NCBI GenBank assembly: GCA_012729475.1
Contig: JAAYDB010000116.1
Span: forward strand, 1-33,652
Reading direction: 5' to 3'
DNA from: Bacteroidota bacterium
GTDB lineage: Bacteria; Bacteroidota; Bacteroidia; Bacteroidales; VadinHA17
DNA: 33,652 bases
Below, one piece after another: positions 19,587 through 27,483 of this stretch. Position numbers and translations under genes: made by a program. The first letter of the stretch is position 1. Every line of letters starts with the position of its first letter. The notes under the pieces were generated by a model. It ran no database searches, was not told the origin of the DNA, and saw nothing but the letters and a program-made list of their open reading frames with translations.

Positions 19587-21086
19587 ATGGATTACTTAAC
19601 AATAAGAAACAATCAGGTGGTTCCACTGAGCGATATTCCGTTGATCAGCTACGACTTCTTTAAAGAAACCAACCTGAGACTAATGGAGGAGTCCGAAGCC
19701 CGACACTGTGTTAATTACTTCGGTTACCGGGAGTCGGGTCAGATTAGACTGATCTGTTGTATAGCTGACGATACAGACCATTCCATCTTTATTACCTCTG
19801 CCATTACCCCGGCTGATGCAGTGCTGGATTCGTTTACCCGGCCAAACGCGAATTTCGAGCGTTTCGAGAGGGAGATACATGAGAATTTTGGGGTGGAGTA
19901 CAGGGATCACCCATGGCTAAAACCACTCAGATACAGTTATGACAGGTTTGATAGCTCTCAAAAGATGGAAAACTACCCTTTTGTCAAGGTGGAAAGCGAT
20001 GAGCTTCACGAAGTGGGGGTGGGGCCAATACATGCCGGAATAATTGAGCCGGGTCACTTCAGGTTTATCTGTAACGGGGAGCAGATCATGCATCTGGAGA
20101 TACAGCTGGGGTATCAGCACAGAGGAATAGAACGACTATTCCTGCAGAAGAGCAGAGTGGAGGAGAGAACCATACTTGCCGAGAACATTGCAGGAGATAC
20201 AGTTGTTGGGCATACTACAGCTTTTGCAAACTTATGGGAGAGCCTGATCGGAGCTGAAACCACCAACTCTCTTAATTTCTCCAGAACTATTGCACTTGAA
20301 CTGGAGAGAATAGCTATTCACACAGGCGACCTGGCAGCTATATGTGGAGATATTGCCTATCAACTTGGTAACTCTGTATATGGCAGGCTACGTACACCTA
20401 TAGTCAACTTCTTTCAGGAGTGGGGAGGAAACAGACTGGCAAAAGGGTTGGTACGGGTAGGAAGGATGAACTACCCCTTCACCTCAGAGCTGGGGGATAG
20501 ATTGCTGGATATATTCAATGCTTATGAACCCGACTTTAATGAAATTACCAGGAAGTTATGGAGACTGCCCAGTGCTCTCTCAAGAATGGAACGAACCGGT
20601 GAGCTGACTACAGGAGAAGCACGTGAGATAGGAGTTGTAGGTATGGCCGCCAGGGCAAGCGGACTGGAGAGAGACGTGAGAAAATCCCATCCCGGTAATC
20701 TGTACCATGAGATATCCCATCAACCGGTGGTAAAACACCATGGGGATGTATATTCCAGGGCACAGATAAGAAAGGAGGAAATAAAACAGTCGATCTCCTA
20801 TATAAAAGAGTTACTTCAAGACATACCCGATAATAACGATGTTAATACAGAAGGAATGATAATCCAACCCAATGTATTTGTTATCTCCCTGGTGGAAGGG
20901 TGGAGAGGAGAGATATGCCACTGTGCTGTTACCGGTAAGAAAGGAGATCTTCTGCTCTACAAAATAAAGGATCCTTCATTCCACAACTGGATGGCACTAG
21001 CCCAGGCCGTGAGGAATAACGAAATATCCGACTTTCCTGTTTGCAATAAAAGCTTTAACCTCTCATATTGCGGACATGACCTTTGA
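19587..21086 (+). CDS. hyfG: HyfG-like large subunit (NuoC-NuoD fusion type) without NiFe ligands
   Basis: 499 residues from ATG 19587 (a TTG nine bases earlier overlaps the hyfF stop by 4 bp and is an alternative). Residues about 1-140 are NuoC-like. About 145-499 are the NuoD/hydrogenase-large-subunit domain, with GPIHAGIIEPGHFRF and LGYQHRGIERL. In real group 4 hydrogenases the N-terminal motif is ERICGIC; here the segment reads AENIAGDT (198-205), with no cysteine. The C-terminal DPCxxC motif is replaced by DFPVCNKSFNLSYCGHDL, which has C486 and C495 eight residues apart. The NiFe site therefore cannot form. This places the protein with energy-converting-hydrogenase-related (Ehr) proteins. 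Remaining cysteines include a C444-x-C446 pair. No hyp maturation genes are nearby. Confidence 0.9.
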   Translation: MDYLTIRNNQVVPLSDIPLISYDFFKETNLRLMEESEARHCVNYFGYRESGQIRLICCIADDTDHSIFITSAITPADAVLDSFTRPNANFERFEREIHENFGVEYRDHPWLKPLRYSYDRFDSSQKMENYPFVKVESDELHEVGVGPIHAGIIEPGHFRFICNGEQIMHLEIQLGYQHRGIERLFLQKSRVEERTILAENIAGDTVVGHTTAFANLWESLIGAETTNSLNFSRTIALELERIAIHTGDLAAICGDIAYQLGNSVYGRLRTPIVNFFQEWGGNRLAKGLVRVGRMNYPFTSELGDRLLDIFNAYEPDFNEITRKLWRLPSALSRMERTGELTTGEAREIGVVGMAARASGLERDVRKSHPGNLYHEISHQPVVKHHGDVYSRAQIRKEEIKQSISYIKELLQDIPDNNDVNTEGMIIQPNVFVISLVEGWRGEICHCAVTGKKGDLLLYKIKDPSFHNWMALAQAVRNNEISDFPVCNKSFNLSYCGHDL

Positions 21087-21127
21087 CAGGATCGCTTTTT
21101 TATCATTAACAGAAACTATAAAAAGCT

Positions 21128-21880
21128 ATGTTTGACAACTTGAAAATAATGTGGCACCAGGGAAAACAGTATATCCCTGATGTAAGGACCGCTAAAGTAC
21201 CAGGGATTTTTCGGGGCCGACCAGTGATCACTGCTGTTAAAGTTGATGAGGAACGATTGGCGGGTTTATGCCCTGCAGGTGCAATAACAACTTCCCCGCT
21301 TTGTATTGACCTGGGCAAATGTACCTTTTGCGGGGAGTGTGCTCTTCATTTCAAGACAAAAATCAGCTTTACTGCTGATTACCGTCTGGCTTCCAATAGC
21401 AGAGAGAGACTGGTTGTCAGGGAAGGTGAGGAGAGGGTTATCTCTGTCGACCCGCTCTTAGTCAGGAAGGAGGTTAGACGGCTTTTTGCCAACTCACTAA
21501 AGCTCCGCCAAATATCAGCCGGGGGTGATAACAGCTGCGAATGGGAATTAAATGCTTCCAATAACGTCCAGTTCGATATGAGCAGGTTTGGGATAGAGTT
21601 TGTGGCCTCCCCAAGACATGCCGACGGGATAGTCATAACCGGACCCATAACGAGAAATATGGCCACAGCACTGGAAAAATGCTACAATGCAGTGCCTGAC
21701 CCTAAGGTAATCATATTGGTGGGGACAGATGCTATTAGCGGGGGAATATTTGCTAATACCCCGGCAGTGGATAGGAGCTTCCTGGACAGACATAAACCGG
21801 ATTTATATATTGCCGGAAACCCCGCACACCCGCTTACCATTATCAATGGTATGCTGGATCTGGTTAAGTGTAAACGGTAA
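21128..21880 (+). CDS. hyfI: Fused ferredoxin-HyfI-like small subunit with most cluster ligands lost
   Basis: 250 residues. About 1-110 is a HyfH/NuoI-type ferredoxin module (YIPDVRTAKVPGIFRGRPVI). C48 (CPAGAI) plus C65, C68 and C71 (GKCTFCGEC) can hold one [4Fe-4S] cluster. The ligands of the other cluster are all gone: VDEERLAG replaces the first CxxCxxC and HF replaces the second CP. About 130-250 is NuoB/HyfI-like, with FDMSRFGIEFVASPRHAD and VPDPKVIILVG. The proximal-cluster ligands are mostly replaced: CxGC is DNSC (D134, C137), GDCA is GTDA (D201), GCPP is GNPA (N231). The gene lies 41 bp after hyfG and is the last of the operon. It is convergent with the AraC gene 91 bp away. Confidence 0.85.
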   Translation: MFDNLKIMWHQGKQYIPDVRTAKVPGIFRGRPVITAVKVDEERLAGLCPAGAITTSPLCIDLGKCTFCGECALHFKTKISFTADYRLASNSRERLVVREGEERVISVDPLLVRKEVRRLFANSLKLRQISAGGDNSCEWELNASNNVQFDMSRFGIEFVASPRHADGIVITGPITRNMATALEKCYNAVPDPKVIILVGTDAISGGIFANTPAVDRSFLDRHKPDLYIAGNPAHPLTIINGMLDLVKCKR

Positions 21881-21971
21881 AGAACTATGGACATTTTTTC
21901 GCAATAGTAAAGTACCACTTTTGGGTGTAAAATCATTGTCTGATCACAAAGGAGTTTGTAACCTGGTATCT

Positions 21972-22835
21972 TCATTTCGTATAATTTAGCCTGTATTCGT
22001 TTGGATTCATTCCTGTATGCTTTTTGAAAAAACGAATTAAATTGGGAACATCAGAAAAATTCATTCCGAAACATATTTCTTTGATGGATTTATCGGTATA
22101 TAATAACTCCCTCTTTATTTCGGTTAACAATCTTTCTTTTATTATTGCAGAAACAGGTAAACCAAACGTCTTTTTTGAAATATTGTTTAAATGAGCCCGA
22201 CTGATTTTCAGAAGATTAGCATAGTCCTCTACCCTATGATAATTCCTGATTTTAACTTCCAATATTTTTTTAAATTGAAGTCCGGTATTATTCTGAAAAG
22301 AGTTAACTGATAAACCATAATATGCCATATATTTCCTGTTGATCTGGATCAGAATATTATAAAGTATCGAACGTAAATAATGATGGCTGTCTTCCCGAAG
22401 ATTCGATAATTCATGGGTAATTGTTGAGCAGAGATCCGTCAACGATGTTAAAAATTCATTATTGCATTCTAATGTGCATAAGGTTGTGGTATTATGAAAA
22501 AATGGAAAACGATAGATAAAAAAGCTATCCTGAAAAAATGTTTCAATAAATTCATTTTCAAATACCAGCAAGTAAGCATCAAAATCTGAAGATATATTTT
22601 GCCATTGTCTTACCTGATTGGGTCGAATAAATAGAAGAGTTCCTTTTTTAAGATGAATATTGTTGTTATCAACCATAATTGAGCCCTTCCCCGATGTTAC
22701 AAACAGGATACAGTAAACACTTGTAATAAAGGGATATTGAGGAAGTTTAAAGCTCGACTTTGAGTATAGAGAACAATCGATTAAATATTTATTCCCATAT
22801 TTTCTTTTTATGAAATGTCGTTTTCTTTTTCTCAA
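21972..22835 (-). CDS. AraC-family transcriptional regulator
   Basis: 287 residues. The N-terminal part (about 15-150) is a cupin-like sensing domain with SGKGSIMVDNNNIHLKKGTL and FIRPNQVRQWQ. The C-terminal ~100 residues carry two helix-turn-helix units: VEDYANLLKISRAHLNNISK for the first and SIKEICFGMNFSDVPNLIRF for the second, then the closing FFKKHTGMNPNEYR. Such single-cupin AraC proteins usually activate nearby metabolic genes in response to a small ligand. It faces the end of the hyf-like operon and lies downstream of an aldo/keto reductase gene on the same strand, with about 380 bp between them. A degraded paralogue of its last 24 codons lies at 25173-25244. Confidence 0.88.
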   Translation of the reverse strand: MRKRKRHFIKRKYGNKYLIDCSLYSKSSFKLPQYPFITSVYCILFVTSGKGSIMVDNNNIHLKKGTLLFIRPNQVRQWQNISSDFDAYLLVFENEFIETFFQDSFFIYRFPFFHNTTTLCTLECNNEFLTSLTDLCSTITHELSNLREDSHHYLRSILYNILIQINRKYMAYYGLSVNSFQNNTGLQFKKILEVKIRNYHRVEDYANLLKISRAHLNNISKKTFGLPVSAIIKERLLTEIKRELLYTDKSIKEICFGMNFSDVPNLIRFFKKHTGMNPNEYRLNYTK

Positions 22836-23213
22836 GTCGTCTTATTGTTTAGGCTTGTTTACAGATCAAAATTTATAGAACTTCAGTGTTTTTGTTCTAT
22901 TATTATGCTTATGACTACTTTGGATATAAAATAATAGATATTTATGAATCTCTCTCCTTTATGTTCCTGTTTCATTAAAAGAATGATCACAATATTTAGA
23001 TGAAGTACTAAGTAACCGGATATTAAATTATTATGAAAAGATATGTTGTATCACTAAAGAGAATTCTCCTCATAGAATTGTCCTAGCGAGTAAGCCATAA
23101 CTGTTAGGAGGCGAGGTGTTTTATTATTTGCATATTAGATATGGTTGATTCTGTAACTCTGGTTCGAAAAGAAGATGAATTTTACTAATTACATAAACAA
23201 CATTACGGAATAA
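22836..23213. other. Intergenic region, 378 bp, no gene seen
   Basis: AT-rich DNA between the AraC start and the aldo/keto reductase stop. A weak inverted repeat TCCTA/TAGGA flanks about 19 bases near 23080-23110. GGTTCGA at 23161 looks like a tRNA T-arm, but no acceptor stem or anticodon arm fits around it. No promoter consensus for the AraC gene was found. Confidence 0.45.
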
Positions 23214-24182
23214 TTACAATTCTAAACTCGGATACTCGAAAAGAGGTTTTCCTTCTGAACCAGCCCTTTTAATATCTTCTATCTCTGAAGAAGATAAAGG
23301 TTCAAATCTGGTCATCAGATCAAGAGCCATTCTAAAGAGGCTTTCGTTACCTGGAGGAATAGCAGATGTAACTGGATGCGAAAGTGTAAATCTCAAGGCC
23401 TTTGATGCTTCATTGGGATTTGTAAGTGGCTCGTACCAGCATTTTTCGATCTGGTTTTCTTCACCTTCTTTCCATGGACCTTTTGCCATCGATTTTATGG
23501 CCAGTATTCCCATATTTTTTTGCTTTGCGCGTTCGAGAACCTGGGGGCCAAAATTACCAGCGTACCATGTAATATAATTTATAGGGAACATTAATGTGTC
23601 GAAATCAAAACTGTCCATCAAAGCAATAGCAGCTTCTACTGAATGGGCATTGAATCCGATGAAACGTATTTTTCCCTCTTTCTTAGCATCAATAATCATG
23701 TTCATAACTCCATCTTCACTAAAAATGGTTTCCACTTCCGCAGGTGTGGTTACTGCATGGAGTTGGTATAGATCGAAATGATCGGTGCGTAATTGACGGA
23801 GAGAATTTTCAAGCTCAATCCGGCCTGCCTTTTTTGTTCTTTCCTGAGTCTTGCATGCAAGAAATACATCCTTCCTGTAAGGTTCTAATGCAGGTCCCAG
23901 CTTTATTTCGGCATCACCATAAGTTGGAGCAACATCAAAATAATTAATGCCAAAATCAATAGCCTCACTCACTCTTGATGAAGCTTCGGATGATGTGGCA
24001 TTCATTACAACCACTCCTCCAAAACCAAGAATTGATAATTTCACTCCGGTTTTACCCAGAGAGCGCTTTTCTATTGTGTCAGGTCTTACCTCACGAAAAA
24101 TACCCGATAGATCTGCAGGGAAACAACCTAATGCTGTAACTGCCACAGAAGCGGATTTTATAAATACTCTGCGTTCCATCAT
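23214..24182 (-). CDS. Aldo/keto reductase with Tat-type signal
   Basis: 322 residues. The start ERRVFIKSASVAVTALG is a twin-arginine-type signal (RRxFIK), so the enzyme is probably exported folded with its NADP(H)-type cofactor, as for many Bacteroidota 'oxidoreductases'. The catalytic tetrad of the AKR superfamily is complete: D83 and Y88 in YFDVAPTYGDAE, K111 in LACKTQ, H142 in LYQLHAV. LGKTGVKLSILGFGG (42-56) is the usual N-terminal strand. A second ATG one codon on (24179) is an equally possible start. The substrate is unknown; relatives act on sugar-like or aldehyde compounds. It stands alone on the minus strand. Confidence 0.88.
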   Translation of the reverse strand: MMERRVFIKSASVAVTALGCFPADLSGIFREVRPDTIEKRSLGKTGVKLSILGFGGVVVMNATSSEASSRVSEAIDFGINYFDVAPTYGDAEIKLGPALEPYRKDVFLACKTQERTKKAGRIELENSLRQLRTDHFDLYQLHAVTTPAEVETIFSEDGVMNMIIDAKKEGKIRFIGFNAHSVEAAIALMDSFDFDTLMFPINYITWYAGNFGPQVLERAKQKNMGILAIKSMAKGPWKEGEENQIEKCWYEPLTNPNEASKALRFTLSHPVTSAIPPGNESLFRMALDLMTRFEPLSSSEIEDIKRAGSEGKPLFEYPSLEL

Positions 24183-24419
24183 AATTAATTTTATACTTTT
24201 TTTTGAATATTATGTCCACGTGGTTATATAAATATTATTTCTTCAGACATATAAAATTGCTCACTTCCTGTTCCTACAAAGGAAATTCTAATCATTCTTG
24301 TTTGCGAAAATTAATCCTTAAATTCTCATGCTCTATTCATAAATAATTAACAAATAAAGAAATGTTACGATCATCACAAAGATCAATTACATGGGCTTAA
24401 AACATAGATTAATAACAAC

Positions 24420-24887
24420 TTATAGTACTTCAATATAATCTGTGCCACTTTTCTTTTCCGTCATTTCTGAAAAACGGTTATACATTTCGTTACATTTATT
24501 GCTACTATTCCAAATATTATTGAACACATCAGAATATTGTTCGTTTTCTGGCCAGTATGTTTTCTTAACATACAGTGAGCTAATGTCATAAACCATTAAA
24601 TAACAGAAATCAATAGAATCATTTTCTTCTTTCATTATTCTTATTGTAATTCCTGGTAAAACATCACGAAGAACAGGATTGAACTCTGATATCACAAATT
24701 GTTCAAAGGTTTCTGGATCAATGTCTTCTTTAAGCGAATAATAGTGTATGCCAAGTACTTTACAATCCTTGCGGGCTTCAATTCTACAATCGTTTATTTG
24801 ATTACGTTGTGCAAATACTTCTCCTAAACTTATGAAGTATATGATAAAGACAAACAGAAATCTGCTAGTATTTTTTAGTGTTCTCAT
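24420..24887 (-). CDS. Hypothetical exported protein
   Basis: 155 residues with a clear Sec signal peptide (hydrophobic 9-22, likely cleavage after VFA, residue 26). The mature part begins with several cysteines in NDCRIEARKDCKVLGIHYYS. It then alternates strands and helices in a way that recalls dimeric alpha/beta-barrel (ferredoxin-like) proteins: FEQFVISEFNPVLRDVLPGI, then SIDFCYLMVYDISSL. I cannot place it in a named family. The four to five cysteines suggest disulfides in the periplasm. Neighbouring small genes on the same strand are separated by 300-400 bp each, so it is probably monocistronic. Confidence 0.6.
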   Translation of the reverse strand: MRTLKNTSRFLFVFIIYFISLGEVFAQRNQINDCRIEARKDCKVLGIHYYSLKEDIDPETFEQFVISEFNPVLRDVLPGITIRIMKEENDSIDFCYLMVYDISSLYVKKTYWPENEQYSDVFNNIWNSSNKCNEMYNRFSEMTEKKSGTDYIEVL

Positions 24888-25172
24888 ATCTCTTTAGGTT
24901 ATATAATAAAATAATATAGTCGCTGTTATACCATAAACCGATAAGATAGTAAATTATCAGCTTAAATTACTTCCTCATTTTTATCATCTTTCGTTTTATT
25001 GTCAATAGTAACTGTCTGTGCCTGAGTCGTTATTGGCTAAATCATGCCTGGATAGCCTATTAAGAATGCTTTTATTTATCAGATTTTTCGTTGATATTTT
25101 TACACTTTCTTAAACAAAACAAATGTAAATTCCCTGCTATATCCTTCTGTTATCATTTTGAAAAAGGAATTG
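24888..25172. other. Intergenic region, 285 bp, no intact gene
   Basis: AT-rich spacer between the exported hypothetical gene and an AraC fragment (25173-25244). With that fragment the gene-free stretch totals 373 bp. I see no promoter consensus, hairpin or RNA gene. Confidence 0.4.
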
Positions 25173-25244
25173 TCATTTCGTATAATTCAGTCTACACTCA
25201 TTAGGATTTAATTCTGTATGATTTAAAAAAAAAACGAATTAAAT
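25173..25244 (-). pseudogene. 3' fragment of a second AraC-family gene
   Basis: Seventy-two bases align with the last 71 bases of the AraC gene at 21972-22042, from its TGA stop upward, with roughly four-fifths identity. Most differences are transitions, as expected between paralogues. The reading frame is broken: a T10 run on the minus strand (25225-25234) adds one base, shifting the frame so that a stop appears within a few codons. The similarity ends abruptly on both sides, and the decayed MORN-type gene begins 17 bp away. No other part of this second AraC gene is present. Confidence 0.65.
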
Positions 25245-25260
25245 CAGTTCCGGAGTATGC

Positions 25261-25828
25261 TTACAAACTCTTCTGTCGAAGGTATTCTTCTTTAGTTATG
25301 CCCTTGTCTTTATCAAATTCCTGGTATTCTGTCAGTTTGCCGGTGTCATCATACTTATTCCACCGGAAGGAATATTCCCCTGTAGCTCTGGACCACCTCT
25401 CGCCGTCATTATATTAGCATTCCCCGTGAAGCCGCCCGTCTGAATATCTTTCTACGCTCCTCAATCTGTCATCATAGTGCCAACCTCTCCATTCCCTATC
25501 TTTCTTACCTTCAAGATAGATTCCGGTATACTGTATATGCCCGTTATCGTAAAACGAAATCCACTTGCCTTCTTTTTTTACCATTTTTGTACACCCCGAT
25601 GGAAGAAAGAGCGGAACCGTCCCAGTAATACTTCCATTCCCCGTTCTTGTCGTCAGCGTTGTATATAGGGTCACAGTCAAGTTCTATTCTGGGCAGTTCG
25701 TTAAGTAAATCCCAGAATTCGAAACCGTCAATGACGGTATCAGTATTGATAATCAGTCCACCGCAGGTGGAGAGAGTACCTTCATGATTGTATATATACC
25801 AGATCCGCGCAGGCTGACCTTTGTTCAT
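25261..25828 (-). pseudogene. Decayed MORN/YwqK-repeat gene (frameshift plus nonsense)
   Basis: Starting at ATG 25828 (MNKGQPARIWYIYNHEG) the frame reads into MORN/YwqK-like repeats, NGEWKYYWDGSALSSIGVYK. It then shifts at an A7 tract (25579-25573). In the +1-corrected frame the repeats continue: KKEGKWISFYDNGHIQYTG, then GKKDREWRGWHY. A TAA stop (25416-25414) interrupts DGRLHGEC-YNDGERW. Coding character then continues to a final stop at 25261. Two independent lesions make a pseudogene likely. Repeats of this type, G-x-W-x-x-[YF]-x-x-[NG]-x-x-x-x-x-G, occur in 'antitoxin component YwqK' and MORN proteins, whose roles are mostly unproven. Confidence 0.75.
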
Positions 25829-26206
25829 CTTTCGTATGACTGAAACAGATCATTATATGATCAACATGCTGTCTGTCCAATCTCTTCTTCAGACTTTTCA
25901 ATATGAACTCAGGGCTAGTATCAACAAGAAGGTTTTTTGTTTTCTGTAAGCAGAAAAACGTTATTTCATCCTGAAAGACCCTGAATTATTTTATATTCAC
26001 GAGATGTAGATCATTTTTTCATTTTAATCAGATTTATAATTAGTAAGCGCGTCTACTGGTATGTTAACTGACATGAGTCTGTGTAAAAACCGGTATCAAT
26101 AAAATAAAAATATGTATTATTTCTGTTTTAAGAAGGTTTAACATTCTTGAATTTTTGGTCTGGCAGACCGCTCTGAGCCCTCTTGTATAAATCGGTATGA
26201 TTATTT
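25829..26206. other. Intergenic region, 378 bp, no gene seen
   Basis: AT-rich. It contains a 7-bp perfect hairpin TTTTCTG/CAGAAAA with a TAAG loop (25940-25957) and the short palindrome GGTCT-GGC-AGACC near 26159. Neither has a U tract in a useful place. The first could be a remnant terminator. Nothing else was recognised. Confidence 0.4.
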
Positions 26207-27055
26207 TTAATCAATTGTAATGTGTTTTTTTAGTGTTATATCACCTAACCAGATCCTGTTTCCATTCTGTATCAAATCATCCTTCTCAACTTGATATGAT
26301 AAACCCGGAAATTCAAATCTTGCATTGTACTCTCCGGTAGCAAGAGGATTGTTTAATGGATAATTTATTGCGAATTCCATTGAATTTCCGGATTTTATTT
26401 CAGATAACCAATCCATCTCCCGACCATTCCATGGGTCTGGGACTTGATGTTGGATTGTACTTGAAAAGATTTCATTATTTGCTAAATCATAGATATAAAG
26501 TCCATTCGTAAAATAATGGAAAAGATTAGGTCCAGTTTTATTTAGATCAATGATCAAAAGGTCAGATAGATCTTTATTAGAAATTGTAAATCTGAAAACT
26601 AACTGCGTTCCAGTAATTTCCACCGTACATGCAGAAATTGCAAGTCCGGAATGTAAAAGACTATTTTGATTTAAAAGCTGAATTATTCTAGAATCGTTTC
26701 TTATATCAGGTTTATCAAAACTCCAGGAACTAATCCTTAAAGCATAATTCCCATACATTGAAGGTGACATAATAAACGGTCCTGATGGGAATGAGCTTGA
26801 ATGACCTGGCCATATGCTCCCTGAATATATTGGATCGCCATCTGATAAAAAAGTAAAAGTGCTCTGATCCAGGTTTTTAAATTCATCATATTCATTCTTA
26901 AAATAAATGATATGAGTTGAAGTATCATATAGTTCAATATCACTGAAACTAAATTCAAAGTCAGTGCCAACTTTTAAGAATATATCACGATCATTTTTCT
27001 CACATGAAGAGGCAATTAGTGGAATTAATAATCCTGCTAATATTAATTTTTTCAT
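26207..27055 (-). CDS. Hypothetical lipoprotein
   Basis: 282 residues with a lipoprotein signal ending IASSC (Cys18), followed by EKND, so the mature protein is probably outer-membrane or surface anchored. The body is beta-rich with many aromatic and Ser/Asn residues, resembling an Ig-like or jelly-roll fold. For example, the 140-160 region TVEITGTQLVFRFTISN and the late YNARFEFPGLSYQVEKD look like paired strands. No known family motif or catalytic residue set was recognised. It is an isolated minus-strand gene with long spacers on both sides. Confidence 0.65.
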   Translation of the reverse strand: MKKLILAGLLIPLIASSCEKNDRDIFLKVGTDFEFSFSDIELYDTSTHIIYFKNEYDEFKNLDQSTFTFLSDGDPIYSGSIWPGHSSSFPSGPFIMSPSMYGNYALRISSWSFDKPDIRNDSRIIQLLNQNSLLHSGLAISACTVEITGTQLVFRFTISNKDLSDLLIIDLNKTGPNLFHYFTNGLYIYDLANNEIFSSTIQHQVPDPWNGREMDWLSEIKSGNSMEFAINYPLNNPLATGEYNARFEFPGLSYQVEKDDLIQNGNRIWLGDITLKKHITID

Positions 27056-27483
27056 AATTATTGAGTTATCAATTATATTTTTACCACAAATTTTATGCCT
27101 GATTTTATTTATATCTTGTATGAGGCCTAACCATAACAGGCAAAAAAATTAATAAATGTTGCTGAGTTAATAAAAGCCGTGGCCACTGAAGCTCTTTTGA
27201 GGCAGAGACCTGAAACACAGCCTTAATGATCGAAGCATAGTACATTATTTGCCTTCCGGTTACAGATTTTGTAAAGCACTATTAGTGTCGGATTATAAAG
27301 ATGGAGGTGAGAAGACAGGGAGTAAGGCTATACAATATATAAATTGGAGTACTGACGCGTTTGTGGCAAAGGTATCTTGCATGTAGAACCGCACCACAGC
27401 TGTTACTAGCTGCGAAGTAAATTGTCAGCTCAAAAATGGCAATTAATTATAGCTATGTTTTGGGCGTTCGTGTTGCTAAATAA
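27056..27483. other. Intergenic region, 428 bp, unusual composition, possible recombination remnant
   Basis: This spacer looks visibly richer in G and C than the genes on either side, though I did not compute it. Read on the minus strand it begins eight bases after the stop of the 27484-28050 gene with AACACGAACGCCCAAAAC. It ends near GTTATGGTTAGGC (27137-27125), where GTTAGGC fits the integron attC R' consensus GTTRRRY. The opposite half-site (RYYYAAC) is not matched well. No ORF with coding character runs through it. Confidence 0.35.

Noticed and set aside
14578-21880. Annotation of the operon as an active hydrogenase-4 or formate hydrogenlyase
   Set aside because: Both NiFe CxxC motifs and most proximal-cluster cysteines are absent, and no maturation or formate dehydrogenase genes are present.
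23161-23167. GGTTCGA, similar to a tRNA T-loop
   Set aside because: No matching acceptor, D or anticodon arms can be drawn around it on either strand.
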